Positions 22,296-34,134 of a stretch of 64,000 nucleotides of DNA are shown here, in pieces. Each line of letters opens with the position of its first letter. The stretch's first letter is position 1. The notes beneath the pieces are model-generated. The model saw only the letters and a program-made list of their open reading frames with translations. It made no database searches and was not told where the DNA came from. The stretch covers positions 55,297,501 through 55,361,500 of the forward strand of contig CP136890.1 in the NCBI GenBank assembly GCA_034359265.1, read 5' to 3'. This stretch comes from Canna indica. Taxonomy: Eukaryota; Streptophyta; Magnoliopsida; Zingiberales; Cannaceae. A program made the position numbers and the translations under genes.

Positions 22296-24381
22296 TCTGC
22301 AAGACAATTAGGATGATGTGTAGATAATTAGCTTTGATGAGTAATGCATGCTCTTAAAGGAAGGAGAAGAACCACTTTTAAGATCGACATAAATTCGTAC
22401 ATGGCCTCCTTTAAAAAAAATGGATTTTAACATTAAATCTCAATGTGTGAGTCCAAAGAGAAATAAAATATATATATATATAAGATAGGATCCAAAGAAA
22501 ATATAAAATGGGTCACAAATAAAATAGCAAACATACATTTGAATCATTAATGTTCTCCTTCCAACAAAAGGCTTTTGTTTTGGCAAGATGAAGATGAGAA
22601 ATTTTAATTAACAAAAGTAAAGATATCTCACAAAAAAAAATCCCTTTTAAAAAAAAAACAAAACAAATGTTAAGAGTAAAGATATCTCATGAAAGAAAAC
22701 AAACTTTTACTTACACAAGAACCATGAGAAATTTGATTTTCCTTCCCTAGAACTTGTTTTTGAAGTAAAAATACTATGGAAAATCATCATCTAAAAAAAA
22801 CATGAACCATGATTTTTATGAGTGAATCTAGACATAGAGAGAAGGAAAGATGAGGAATGCACTCAACATTATGAACTAACTCATGTATGGTAGCTAAAGG
22901 TTGAGTCTTTTACCTTGGAGAAGAAGAAGCCTTAAAACCAAGAGGAGAAGGGTGAGTAGCCGATTGAAGTGATCAAGGAAGCCCTAGTTCCGGGCTTAAA
23001 AACTTGAGTTGAAGGGTTGAGATTAAAACAGGAAGCCAAGTGGGTGGACGGGATTAATTTTTGTCCGCTGATCGATCGGGCGGTCGCATGTCGTGCGACC
23101 TCTCGAGCTGTCATGGGTTTTCTTAAGCCCAAAAAAAATTGTTTTTGAGAGATCTATATATTGAAACTTTATGAGATTTTTTCACATGAAATAGGCTTGA
23201 TGAGGATTACAAAAAGTCAAGAGTCACTCAAAAAGGATATCTCTACATTTTTCTAGAAAATCTACAACTTCTCAGTGGCATTTTTGTAAATATGAGCCAT
23301 TTGTCAAACATTTTCAGATTTTGTCCAAACTTTCTAGATACCAAAATATGATCATTTAAAGCATATATATTGAGTTTGAGACAAAGATAATGTCATTTGG
23401 TCAAAATTTTTACCTTAGCATGATTTCATTAAAAAACAAACATGTTAACATGAAATTGCTAAGTATCAATCTTTAACTTATACTCATGGTTTTGCAAGTA
23501 TAGACACATGACCACCTAACATGAGTAAATCTTAACATGTTTACCAAGTTTCAACTTTAAAGTGAAGTCTCTAAGATGAAATTCTACTTAGAGCTCATTT
23601 CATTTAAACAAGGTTTCATGAAATTGCCTAAGTTATCAAAATTTTACCTACTCATGAAATTTCAATCAATTATCATGCAAAATTATTCATGAGTATAGAG
23701 AAATCATTTTATCAAGAGAATAGAGGTGTTATGCAAGAATTTTTCCAAACCGAAACTCATACCTCATTTCTTGAGAAGTTCCAAAATTTCCACTTTCTTT
23801 TCATTTTCCTTTAGCCTTCCATTTTATTATAACTTACAAGCAATATTCATTAGTAGGATAATGGAAATGTGACTACTAACAAGTTATCACACTAAGTAGC
23901 AAAGAGAGGGATCAATTATCGATATCAAAATCTACTTTTCTAAATAGTTTCAAGTTCGTTTCGAAATGAAATCGAGTGATATCAAAAATGAATTTTAAGA
24001 GATCACAAGTGAAATATAAATAAAAACATGATCTCCAACCCTTCCTATTGGTTGAAAACCGAAAGGCCACAATGAGCCTACGATTTGGAACGGCAAGATC
24101 GCATGAGCCCGTTATAGGCTACATAGGTCTCCGAATAGACCGAAAATCAACAAATCAAAAATATTTTTAAAAAATCGTATTAAGAGCGGATAAGATCAAC
24201 TCAAATCAATCAAGTATCATAAAACTCCAACTTAAATGAATTCAAATAAAGTAAAGGAGATGATACCAAGTTTACATAGATGCCAATATCCATACCTATG
24301 GCATCATGATGGTTTGAAGTTGCAACCAAATGGAGATTTTTCATTTGAATCCAAGGTCAACTTCAATGTTACATATCCCAT
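22296..24381 (-). other. SIRE-N internal non-coding DNA
   Basis: No convincing gene lies in this 2.1-kb AT-rich stretch. It includes a TA microsatellite (about 22467-22482), several A-runs, and an isolated palindrome cluster with GATCGATCGGGCGGTCGC and GCATGTCGTGCGACC near 23070-23105, like those in the LTRs. The short minus-strand frame at 22932-23132 is a by-product of that cluster. Sequence near 24060-24140 (CGAAAGGCC, GAACGGCAAGATCGC) is unassigned. Confidence 0.5.
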
Positions 24382-25701
24382 TCATACTTGTGTGGTAGCT
24401 CCCCCTACAAAAGAACAAGACACTTTTGGTACCCAAATAGCTTTGGGTCCTTGGGGGTGAGTTGGCCTAGGAGTCCGAAGTGTCCTAGCAACACTTGGAT
24501 TTCTTTTAATAGCACAATCATGGATAGCATGACCATATATACTACAACAAAAATAATTTTCATCAAACTTTTTGTTTTCATTTGTCTTTTGAATATGATC
24601 GAGGCTTCAAAGTAGAATGTCTAACATGAGATTTAACATTAGCATGAACATTCTATTTTGAAAAATCATTTCTACTAAAATCTTAAACGAGGAAATATTT
24701 TTCATTTGATTCACTTTCTTGTTTAGGTTTAGAACCTCATTTTTCAAATCAATCATGGAGTTATGTAAAGCATGCATTTGAGTTTTCAACATGTTATTTT
24801 CATTCTTTAACATGTCATTTTTGTTTTTTAAATTGTTAGTGTTGATACTTAAAACATCATGACATGGATTAGAGACACTAATTTTTAGCTTCTCATTTTC
24901 TAGTTTAGCATCATGTAAATGAGAGCTAAGAGTCAAGTTTTCCTTCTTTAATTTTTTGTTTTCCTTATCCTTTTTAACCATCAAGGCTTACATGATCTTA
25001 TATTCGTCTAATAATTCATCATAAAGAAGATCCGAGGAACTAGATGAATTAGATCTATGATTATGATTATCATGACTAGAAGAAGAGCATACCTCCACTC
25101 ACTCACTCACGTTCATGATGTTAGCTTCGTGATCATGGTGTGAGGATGCTTCACTTGATGCATGTGAGTGAGTGGAAGCATTTGACCTCCGTTTTGCCTT
25201 GTTCTTCATACTAGGGCAATTCTTCTTCACGTGCCCTTTCACATTGCATAGGTGACATATCACCTTTTTCTTCCGACTCTTTGTACTTCTTTGGCTAGAT
25301 ACACTAATAGCTTCAAGAACTTCATTAGATATAGGAGTATGGCAATTGTCATCGTCTACTTCATTTAGAGTAACAAGTTCTCCAGTTTTAGCATAATCGC
25401 AAAGCATGTACAAAGTGGCCCAAATATTATATGCAGAAGTACAATGCATGACTTTTTCAAAAATATTATTTTCCAAAGAACAATATATGCAATTTGTTGC
25501 CTTAGCATTTAACTCAAATTTGCTAATTTGTTCTTAGGTCCATGCATCCATGTTTTCCTTAGGTTCTACATAATTTGAATTTACCATATTAAACACATCT
25601 ATACCTTAAGTCTTTAAGAATGTATACATTCTTCCTTTCCAAAGACCAAAGTTTGACTCATCAAACCTTGGTGGTACGGACGCTACACACTCTAGTGCCA
25701 T
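24382..25701 (-). pseudogene. SIRE-N gag with CCHC knuckle and coiled coil
   Basis: From the ATG at 25699-25701 the frame reads MALECVASVPPRFDESNFGL, the start of a copia/SIRE gag of the DUF4219/UBN2 kind, then WKGRMYTFLKT before a stop. The 25099-25476 part reads LENNIFEKVMHC-like gag core, and CHLCNVKGHVKKNC, a proper C-x2-C-x4-H-x4-C knuckle, followed by basic and His/Ser-rich residues. The 24607-24984 part is a coiled coil (KENKKLKKENLTLSSHLHDA and repeated LKNEN units). The end, near 24400-24540, has a decayed second knuckle (CCSIYGHAIHDC) and GPKAIWVPK, then a stop at 24382-24384. At least four stops or frameshifts occur. Confidence 0.8.
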
Positions 25702-25756
25702 TTTCCGGATCGAAATAAACTGTAAAAGATATGGTCAAATCTCAAGTTACGGACCC

Positions 25757-25768
25757 GCTCTGATACCA
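25757..25768 (-). promoter_or_regulatory. primer-binding site of SIRE-N
   Basis: The minus strand reads TGGTATCAGAGC two bases after the LTR end, complementary to initiator-methionine tRNA. It sets the minus orientation and identifies 25771-26983 as the 5' LTR. Confidence 0.9.
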
Positions 25769-25770
25769 TT

Positions 25771-26983
25771 TGTTGGATGAAATGGTCACACTAGAGAGAG
25801 GAGGGGGTGAATAGTGTGTCAATTAAATCTTATCGATTAATTCCATTTTTAATCGTTTCTTACAACTTAGGCAATTCCCAATTCTAATATTCAATGCGGA
25901 AGCAATAAGTAAGGAAATTAAGCAAACTCAAAAGAGACAATGCAAACACAATTATTTATAGTGGTTCGGCCCCAATGCCTACTCCACTACCTAAGCACCG
26001 TGCTTAGGATTTCACACCCAAATTTACTAAATTATGAGTAGCTTACAATTGAGGACTTTGCACCGGAAAGACCCTACACTCACCTCGAAGGCACTTCCAC
26101 ACCCAAAAGTATCCCGCCTTCGTACCGAGTGAGCTTTCCTACCTCAATTCCTAAGACCTACTCCTAACTTGGATTACACAAGTGGCTTTACACCTTATAA
26201 ACCAAGGTAACCACTTACACACAAGTCCACACACAAGGTCTTCTTACAAGCTTAAGTAAATTAAAGTAAAAACAAATAAAAAACAATTCTATTCCAAGAA
26301 GAGGAAAAAGAAAACTTATCACAATGTAAACACCTCATCTTTTTTAGCCTAGCACTCTTGATGAACCCTTTAATGAAGAACTCTTGAAGATGAGGGATCA
26401 AGAGCTAGGTTTGAAGAATTTGATCAATTGAGAAGCATGGAGGATGCTAAAGATCACTTTTTGAAGGTGATTGGCATCAAAAAATGGCTCATAAGCTTGC
26501 GATAAAATGGCTCATCAATGGGCACATTTTTGCCCGTTGTCGATGCCCGGTCGCTTGCCGATCGATCGTCGGTGTACCGACCGATCGACCGCTGGCTTTC
26601 TGCGCTTTTGCCGCTTTGTTCAGTCAATCAACTATATCACAATTTTGATCCTCTGCTGTCTGGTTGACCGAAGTAGACACTGCCATATTTTGGCCTCGTT
26701 CGGTGGACCGATCGATCGACCGAAGTGGCTACTGTCATTTTTAGCTACATTCGATCGACCAACCAGTTGATCGAACCTAGGCTGGACTTGATTTTTTTCA
26801 ACCTTCTTCTTGCGCACTTCGTTTCCGGGTTCCAGCCTTCAATGTGCGTCAACTTGGAGAGCTTTCCATGTGTTCTTTAGACTCAACCAAGACCTCTTTG
26901 GTACACACGTCGAACTTTGAGAGATTTCTACGACGAACCCGGATGCGACGATCATTGTCCTTCCGATTTGTTGATTTCTTCAA
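25771..26983 (-). repeat. 5' LTR of SIRE-N, truncated
   Basis: It is closely similar to 19745-21115 but about 150 bases shorter. The palindrome cluster (about 26545-26780) is abridged, and the LTR start is missing beyond AAATCGGAAGGAC (minus strand). It ends at about 26983 against G1 gag-flanking sequence (CAAGCCCCCTAG). Confidence 0.82.
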
Positions 26984-27997
26984 CAAGCCCCCTAGTTCCC
27001 CCTGTGACATCGGCTACACTACTGCGGCCCAGATCTTCGCTGTGAACCTCCAAATGATGCCCCTGGTCCCGAACCCATGTGGCTTCTGGAACTGTTATGA
27101 CCTCCATCTTGCGGTGGATCTGCTGTCCTGAAAGTCCCCTTTGAGTGAGCTAGCCAATCCCTCGAAGGTTGGGGCCAAAACTTTTTCTTGTGAAGACCAT
27201 CATGCCTGTCTATCGGTACTAGTGCCGCCTTTCGGAGCACCTCATCTCTGACCCTAGCAAATGAAGTATCATCCGTGTAATGGATGAGTCTGGCGATCTG
27301 TGGCCTCAACCCCTCAACAAACCTCTTGACCCTGGCGGTCTCTATAGCTATCAAGGTGGGATGGTACTTCGAGAGTTGAGTGAACTCCAACTCATAATCT
27401 GTCACCAACATACTGCCCGTCTGACGTAGTAGCCTGAACTCCTTCGACTGCCTATCCCGGACGCTCATCGATAGGTACTTCTCCACCATAGCAGCTCTAA
27501 ACTACTCCTAGGTAGGGGTGGTGCTTCTGCTCCTCTGCGGTCCCTTCAGGTGTGAAGCGAATCCTTAGCTAGACCTCTCAGCTATAGCCCGATCAGTCGA
27601 GCGGTCGTCTCGGAAGAACAACCAAGCTCCCTGCACAACTCATAGCAATCTCCCAGCAAACTGGTGACCTCCAACCGCATGTCTATCCCTGTAACTCCAG
27701 TGGCTTGTATGCAACAAAATCTACATATGAAGGTGCTCTGGGGGCTCTGACCACTGGTTCTACTAGTTGGACCACCTCTGGTGCTGGGGGTACTGCCGGT
27801 ACTGGTTGTGGAAGCTGTCTCAGCTCCTGCTCCCTGCGGAGAGCCTCAGTCAACTCAGACACTCGGGCCTGCAACTAAACAACCATGGGATCTTGTCCCA
27901 TATCCTCTCGGGCCTGCGTTGGTCTCCCACGACCCCGGCCTCGGCGCTCAGTATAGTTGTTGTCACTACCGCTCCTCGCGGCATCAAAAGCCTCCAT
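26984..27997 (-). pseudogene. G1 gag
   Basis: The start is the ATG at 27995-27997 (MEAFDAARSGSDNNYTERRG, followed by RGRGRP). An in-frame TAG follows near 27885, then QARVSELTEALRREQELRQL, a proline-rich stretch and APSYVDFVAYKPLEL, the typical lead-in to gypsy gag. After a frame change, 27019-27489 reads MVEKYLSMSVRDRQSKEFRL, LSKYHPTLIAIETARVKRFV and EGLRPQIARLIH, the retrotransposon gag capsid core, then a basic C-terminal region. Sequence stops matching before the zinc knuckle, where SIRE-N DNA begins. Gag assembles the virus-like particle. Confidence 0.85.
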
Positions 27998-28195
27998 CGA
28001 TCTGGAATCACCAGAAAGAAAATATCAAAATTTAAACAATTCAATTCATCAGAAGTCATTAAATAAATAAACCACAAGTCGCGCTGAGGTGCAGACTTTG
28101 CCCATTGATCTCATAGCATACCCCTACCGTATACTGACACGCTAGCAATGCCCTATACGGTGACAACTCTAGGTCGTAGTCAGATCGAATCACAT

Positions 28196-28207
28196 GCTCT
28201 AATACCA
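28196..28207 (-). promoter_or_regulatory. primer-binding site of G1
   Basis: The minus strand reads TGGTATTAGAGC three bases inside the LTR end at 28211. It matches initiator-methionine tRNA with one change (T for C). Confidence 0.85.
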
Positions 28208-28210
28208 CAT

Positions 28211-29798
28211 TGTCACGCCCCAAATATAGGGTCACGTGACCGGCTAGGGTATACGTGCCTATACCCCGCAGCCTAACTCATGCACATGCCAACATCATAA
28301 GAATAAATAATAGCGAAAAGAAATCAACAAGTTTTTATTTCATCTAGAATCAAAACAGAGTTCATCATAAACAAGTTTTAACAAACGAATAAAATGCAAA
28401 AATTATACATCAGCTCCAACAGACCAAATACAATAAAACCTGAATAAAATGACATAAATGCCCTCAAGGGCTACAACTCAAAAAGACCAACCAAAAGTTC
28501 ATTACACACTACCAAAAGACTCGACTACGACCCTAACTAGGACTGCTATGAGATCTTGCGGCTCCTCTGCTCTCCAACTGCGCTAAATGCTCCAGCCCAC
28601 CTCATCGGTCAGGCTCTGCAAAATAAAACAACAAAAACGGATGAGTTCAAAGAACTCATTGAGTGGTTCTACCAACCCTCACAAAAACAAACATCACAGA
28701 TAAGATGCACAAGGTAAAACCCTTGACTCATGCAAGAAAAGATCACAAGGGACTGACCTGCCTGCTAACAGGCCATCCGACCATGACCTGCCTGAAGGCA
28801 ACCAACTCCCATATGGTGAAGAACAACAGGCCTAAGCCTACCATGCCCTAAGGCAACATCACATACTAGGATAATCGAGAAGCCCTCCAAATTTGTCCTA
28901 GTATAAAGAAATTCGAGAGCAATCGAGAAGGCCCTCCGAACTTGTTCCATGAGACGCAAAGGGACAATCGGGATTCGTCTATCTGAACTTGCACTTTTAA
29001 GATATCACAAGAGTAATCGGGTAGGACCTCTGAACTTACTCCTCTAAGATATCGTAGGAATAATCGGGTAGGCCCTCCAAACTTGTTCTACAGGTATTCA
29101 TCATTTCAGATAAATACACACATCACAGCAAGCAATTTAAAAATAGCACATATTCATCATTTCAACATTCAATTTCAACAACATCAACATTTCAGCATAG
29201 CATAAAAATTAATCCGAAATTTTCAGAAATTAAGCCCTTAATTATCATTTAAACAGAATATAATTCTTGAGATAAATTTCTCAATTTCCATGCTTAACAA
29301 CAAGGCTAACAAGCATTAACAACATCATGAACAAGAACAAACACCATGATCAAGAACTCCTCTTTCAAGAACCCTCATGGTATCCACCTCAAGATTAAAT
29401 TTTCTATTAAACATGATCTTATCTAAAAATCATAGATTAAACACAAGGCTTGAACATATAGGAACTCGATTTCATAAGCAATACAAAACACGAATCTCAA
29501 GAACACTGAAAACTTTCACTTAAGTATTTCACCGAACACCTTGAGGGCACCCTTGATTCACCCTTGGCCGAGCACCCCTAGGGTAAACCTAGGGCTGCCA
29601 AGCCACAAAGGGAGAGTCTTGGCCCTCCTCCCATGATTCGGCACAAGAAATTGACACTCAGAATCCATGATTCGTCGTGAAAATACAAGAATCAAGAACA
29701 AGCCCAAATCGGCTCAAAACCAAGAAAGAACCCGGAAAAGGAGAGGTAAAACCACTCACCTAAATAGGAAGGATGAATAAAAGAGAAATCCCGGATGA
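28211..29798 (-). repeat. 5' LTR of G1, truncated
   Basis: The plus strand starts TGTCACGCCCCAAATATAGG and matches the 3' LTR from 15278 onward. It lacks the segment corresponding to about 16200-16640 and everything beyond the CCGGATGA shared at 17277/29798, so roughly the first 680 bases of the LTR are gone. Its tandem-repeat block is shorter (about 28865-29095). A SIRE-type LTR piece abuts it at 29799. Confidence 0.82.
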
Positions 29799-30710
29799 AT
29801 GTTGCTAGAAGCGTCTAGTAACCATTTAGTCGACCATCAGTCGAATGGTTGGTCGATCGAACCTTCGACCAACAGATCGACAAGTGCTGTAACAAATAGA
29901 AAAATAGTTGTTTCCACCCGTTGTGGCCGAGCCTCATTGCTTCAGCTGCCTATATAACATGGTTTTAAGCCTTCCTATGAACTGTTGGAACCTATTGTGA
30001 CATCTTGTGATCATCTCTAAGCCTTATTGAGCAATTTCTTTGCTATAACCCTAGTTTGAGTGTTCTTTCTAGTTCATTCCTTTGAACCTTCAAAGATTCA
30101 TCTTGTTAATGCATCAAGAGGACTAGGGAGTTTGTGTTATAACTAAGTATACATTATTTTGTTTATTGCTCCGTTTATGTTGTATTTTGTGCTTTTTTTC
30201 ATTCTGTTAAAGCTTGTTTGTAGACCTAAGTATTTAGATCTTGTGATTGGTGGTTGCCTTGGTGTAGAGGCTTAAATCCATCGGTGTAAACTTAGTTTGC
30301 TAGGATTAGTGACTATTGCCCCTTTGGGTTGGGGTGGAAGAGTGATGTCGGTAGGAAGGCGTAGACTTCCAGGTGTGGAAGTGCCTTCGGTGTGAGAGCG
30401 GAGACTCTTCGGGTAAAGGATCCTCATTGTAAAGGAAATGATATAATCTAGTAAAGGTAAGTTTGGAAATTCTAACCGGGGTGATTAGGTAGTGGAGTAG
30501 GCATTGGGACTGAACCGCTATAAATCTCTTTGTTTGCATTGCCTTTAATTGTGTTTACTCAATGGCCATATTTACTTTGCTTCCGCATTCATTTAGTCTT
30601 TTGAATTGAGAATTAACCTAAGTAATCAATAATTGATTAAAACCAAATTTAGGTTAAGTTTTAGCGAACACACTATTCACCCGCTCTAGTGTAGGCCATT
30701 CGACATACAA
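29799..30710 (+). repeat. SIRE-type LTR 3' fragment
   Basis: It parallels 300-1285: a short palindrome group (GTCGACCATCAGTCGAATGG, 29831 onward), TTTCCACCCGTTGTGGCCGAGCC, GTGGAGTAGGCATTGG near 30492 and ACACACTATTCACCC near 30668. It ends in TAGTGTAGGCCATTCGACATACA, like the end of the first LTR piece in the window. No open frame of note. Confidence 0.7.
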
Positions 30711-33123
30711 AGGATGACATTTCCACACGCCCGCCTCCCGTCAGTGCATGTTTTTCTAGCCTTTATGTACTACCTGCATATTCTTAAAAAATTTATTTTA
30801 TTATTTCAGCTGGATAATTTGGTCGTGCGTTAGAACAGGCCGAATGAAGCACTAGAAGGTGCAAATTGAAAAATTGGCCTTTGCGCGCAAGGTAATTAAT
30901 TTATCTAAGTTTGATAAGTTTTGGATGGGTAGTTGGGTTGGAGACGAATCCGGAGATTCAAACGGAACACGAATCAGACTTGTATTGGTTGAGTTATGGC
31001 TTGTTTTAGACTTGACTTAAGTTAAGGGGGGTTTGGTCCTTTGGCAAATGGGGTTTTTGTATTAATACCTTATTCCATAGGGGCACACAGCTGATAACAA
31101 CACCTGCACACCCCGTTGGGCGTCCAAAGGAAGGAGAAGGCGTCGGAGGACTTGGAACTCGGCGACGCATCCGGATTTCGTTGATGCGAGAGCACGGAGG
31201 ACCGTCTTCCTTTCCAATTCCCTTCTCTAGTAAGTGGTTTCCCTTGTTCCCAATAGAAGTTTTCTCTTCATGTCAGCCGCCCCTTATTGTTGATGAATTT
31301 TCCAAGATTTTTCTTGAATCGTCATGATTTATCGGATGATAGTTCTTGGGATTGTCATGTTTTTGCGGTTCTTGTCTTCCGGTGTGATTTGTTAGGGACG
31401 ACAGCCCCTATTAGTGACCCTAAACTCTAAGGGCCATCGGAACCATGATTAGAGGGGTTGCCATTATTTTCTCGACTGGGATTTGGGTAAATTTCATTCC
31501 CTCCATGTCATGCAAATTGAATACCCTAGGAGGGAAGAGATGGGGGCCGGCTGCGTAGGGCTACCCTATGGATTTTGGGTATGGACGAATGGTTTAGGCC
31601 ATGATAAGTTACTGAATTAATTCTTAGAAATTCAATGTTTATTCGTTATATTATTCACGAATTTTACATGTAGCATGACATATGCGAACACTTAGGTTCT
31701 TCCTTATACTTTAGAGACAATACCGTAAAATATGAATTATTGGGAGAACGGTATAGAGTTGATTTATCTACTTGACATGGAATTTATTTCTGTTAAATTC
31801 ATGATTAAAACAGTAGATAATTGACATATTTTGGGAGGAAAATATGGTTAAGGATAGAGACATGACATGCATATTTAGGCCCGTCCCTACAACTATGGGA
31901 TTACGGGTTTTCTTGATAGCTTTGCATGTTTTATCATATGTTTTAGAGCGTTAAAATTCCATATAAATTCATGAAAAACTAGATTGTTAAATGTATGAAT
32001 ATTTCTGATTTTTGGTAGAATTTATGCTTTATTTAATCTCTATTCGGGTTATATATATTTTGCTTCTACGGATTGCAATGACAAGCGGGGCTTGGGCTTG
32101 TGTTTACCCGACGTGGATTTTATTATGCATTTTCTGTGATTATGGATTTGTACATGAGGTCCTTGGGTTGCGAATCAAGGACATGTGAGTTCCTCCGCTA
32201 GAGGTCTGGAGCCTGGCTTGGGGCTGAGATGGGCAGGTACATGCGCATACAGGAAACTAAGCAGTGTGGTTAATTCCATGAGTTATGGGACTTTCTTATT
32301 TACTCTGCTATTGATGTTGTATCTATTACCTTCCTATGATGCGTGTGTATATTGTATTTGCGTGACTGGGTTCATCCTAGGGGACTGGATTGTGCCAACT
32401 TAGTCAACTGGTCATAGGGTAGCGCGTCGGTGAGCCACGCCGACGGACAACCCCTGAGTGGCATTAGTGGGCGGGTTGCACCCACCACTGGATTTATATT
32501 TATAGGTTTACCCCTGGGGACTCATGCGAGGGTCACTACTCTTGACTAGCCGGATGACCTCAACCATTCTTAGTTGTCTGATTATCAGCTTGAGGGAGAT
32601 TGGCGCGGGGCCCCGGATTGTGCGAATTGCATGGATGTATTGATGACTGGATGTATGGATGTATGTGTATGTGTGGTTGTACATGCACTTTCTTATTTAC
32701 TTCCAGTTTTATTTAATTATGGTATAATCTGTTGGTTATAATTATATAATGGTTTAGGGTGGGCTCAAAGATGAGCCACTCACTGAGTTCTTGTGAACTC
32801 GCCCTCATTTTATTTACTATTTTTATTTCAGCTCCAGAGCAGTAGAGGTACTGTGGCACAAGAGGCGCAGCTGGGCTAGCGAGCTCAAGGTGTGGATCTT
32901 GTGACACTAAGTCATAGTAGAGTCTAGAATATTTATTTTATTGATGTATTCATACATGATGTATTTGGGATTTTCGTTAGTGTTCAAGACTTGTTCATTT
33001 CATTATGGCATTATCTATTTTGCACTTGCATGGTTGTATATTTTATTCCCACATCTTTGGTTATGTCTGGTAGGCTTTAGGGGTACGGACGTGTACTCTG
33101 GCCGGTCATGTGACCCTAGTATT
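30711..33123 (+). repeat. gypsy LTR H1, interrupted near its end
   Basis: This is a non-coding 2.4-kb piece with the architecture of the Tekay/Del-type LTRs elsewhere in the window. It has GAGCCACTCACTGAGTTC near 32773, a pyrimidine tract and TTTCAGCTCCAGAGCAG near 32827, and GGCCGGTCATGTGACCCTAGT at 33099-33119, the usual subterminal GGCCGGTCAC...GACCCTG block. The last bases of the LTR (TTGGAGCGTAACT) lie at 38267-38279 beyond the CACTA insertion. ATGGATGTATGTGTATG-type low-complexity DNA lies at 32632-32690. The 5' boundary is uncertain. Confidence 0.68.
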
Positions 33124-33199
33124 CATTACTAGAATAATGGCTTTTAACCATGGGGCTCACCGACAGCCGCCTCGACCGTCAAAAGAATCCACGATTCTT

Positions 33200-33340
33200 C
33201 GATGGCCGCACAAGCCGTGGCTGATGTGACCCCATCAGCCACGGCTCGCATATGGCCACCTTTGACTGTCTCTCATATCTGATGGTGCACACAGCGCGCA
33301 AAATGAAAAAACTTATCAGCCACGGCTTAGAGAGGGCGCG
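33200..33340. repeat. CACTA subterminal repeats, left side
   Basis: AAGCCGTGGCTGATG (33212-33226) and CATCAGCCACGGCT (33233-33246) form an inverted pair, and ATCAGCCACGGCT recurs at 33315-33327. Related CAGCCACGA and CCACGGCTGACC motifs lie near the right end (37894-37922). Repeated subterminal motifs are where the accessory TnpA-type protein binds in En/Spm elements; that role is inferred here. Confidence 0.65.
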
Positions 33341-33357
33341 GGAGCGGTCGTTTGTGA

Positions 33358-33650
33358 AAAAATGATTTAGATTAAATGTTAATTAGATTTAGATTAATGT
33401 TTAATTAGATTTAGGTTGAATGTTAATTAGATTTAGATTAATGTTTAACATGTTAATGTTTAATGTTAATTTTTAAATTTTTACCTGTTAATGTTTAATG
33501 TTAATGTTAATTAGATTTAGATTAAGTTTAATGTTTTTTTAATGTTAATTAGATTTCGATTTTGTTTTAGATTAGATCTATTAATTAATTTTAGTTTAGA
33601 TTAATTAGATAAATTTTAATGTTAATTTTTAGATTTAGATTAATTAGAAT
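33358..33650. repeat. AT-rich minisatellite in CACTA element
   Basis: Irregular units of about 20-25 bases built from TTAATTAGATTTAGATTAATG and TTAATGTTTAATGTTAA recur through this interval. There is no coding capacity. It is followed by two copies of GAATCGTCCACTT..GGACTCGCG (33647-33690). Confidence 0.7.
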
Positions 33651-34134
33651 CGTCCACTTTGGACTCGCGCCGAATCGTCCACTTAGGACTCGCGTCGGAA
33701 TTCTACTGGCATCCATAAATTTAGAAAATAAATTAATCATGACGAGTTGATACGTTTCATGTACGCATTGATGAGTCAAGTTTTAGTTTTGCAAAACCTT
33801 AGATCCGTTCGGGGGTTGTATGTTCGTGTAAACGAAGTAGATGATATTTTATACGACGTACAACTCTTGAATTGTCCCTATTTGGACAATTTGGGAACAT
33901 AATTATCTGTATTGACTTGTATATCCCTTGTTCTCCGATACACGCTCAGATGATATGAGTATTCGAAAAACTGTAGGGAGATGCTGCCGAAATTTAGAAT
34001 GAAGTTAATGACTAAAAGAAAAACTAAGTGCAATATGAATAACATAAATCCCGAATGGAATAGGACCAACCTAAAGACATTAACTAAAGATATTGCCAAC
34101 TTTTTGACAGAACATGTTGGGTGATTAAAGTTGG

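Larger units (their letters stand above)
19745..26983 (-). mobile_element. SIRE-N: non-autonomous SIRE-like element with plant transposon-protein ORF
   Basis: Two closely similar LTRs (19745-21115 and 25771-26983, both starting TGTTGGATGAAATGG on the plus strand) flank a 4.7-kb internal region on the minus strand. The primer-binding site is at 25757-25768. Gag (24382-25701) is present, but no protease, integrase, reverse transcriptase or RNase H is. In their place, near the 3' end, stand an ORF with the 'putative plant transposon protein' domain (21507-22295) and a small repeat-containing ORF (21125-21463). Both LTRs lack their 5' ends: about 60 bases plus the polypurine tract in the 3' copy, about 140 bases in the 5' copy. 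It would need enzymes from a related autonomous element. Confidence 0.78.
15278..29798 (-). mobile_element. Ty3/gypsy chromovirus G1 (Tekay/Del-like), split by SIRE-N
   Basis: This is a two-LTR gypsy element on the minus strand. The 3' LTR is 15278-17958. RNase H, integrase and a chromodomain-like tail lie at 17959-19744, gag at 26984-27997, the primer-binding site at 28196-28207, and a truncated 5' LTR at 28211-29798. The non-autonomous element SIRE-N (19745-26983) sits inside. Between the gag and RNase H flanks, about 2 kb of protease and reverse transcriptase are missing, as is the start of the SIRE-N 5' LTR, so a deletion followed the insertion. Integrase placed after RNase H is diagnostic of gypsy. 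Confidence 0.85.

Noticed and set aside
28865..29095. regularly spaced repeats resembling a CRISPR array
   Set aside because: The units are degenerate, lie in an LTR, recur in the partner LTR and sit in plant nuclear DNA with no cas genes.
29090..29800. possible promoter or gene in the stretch flanking G1
   Set aside because: The sequence matches the G1 3' LTR at 16640-17280 throughout, so it is LTR, not unique DNA.
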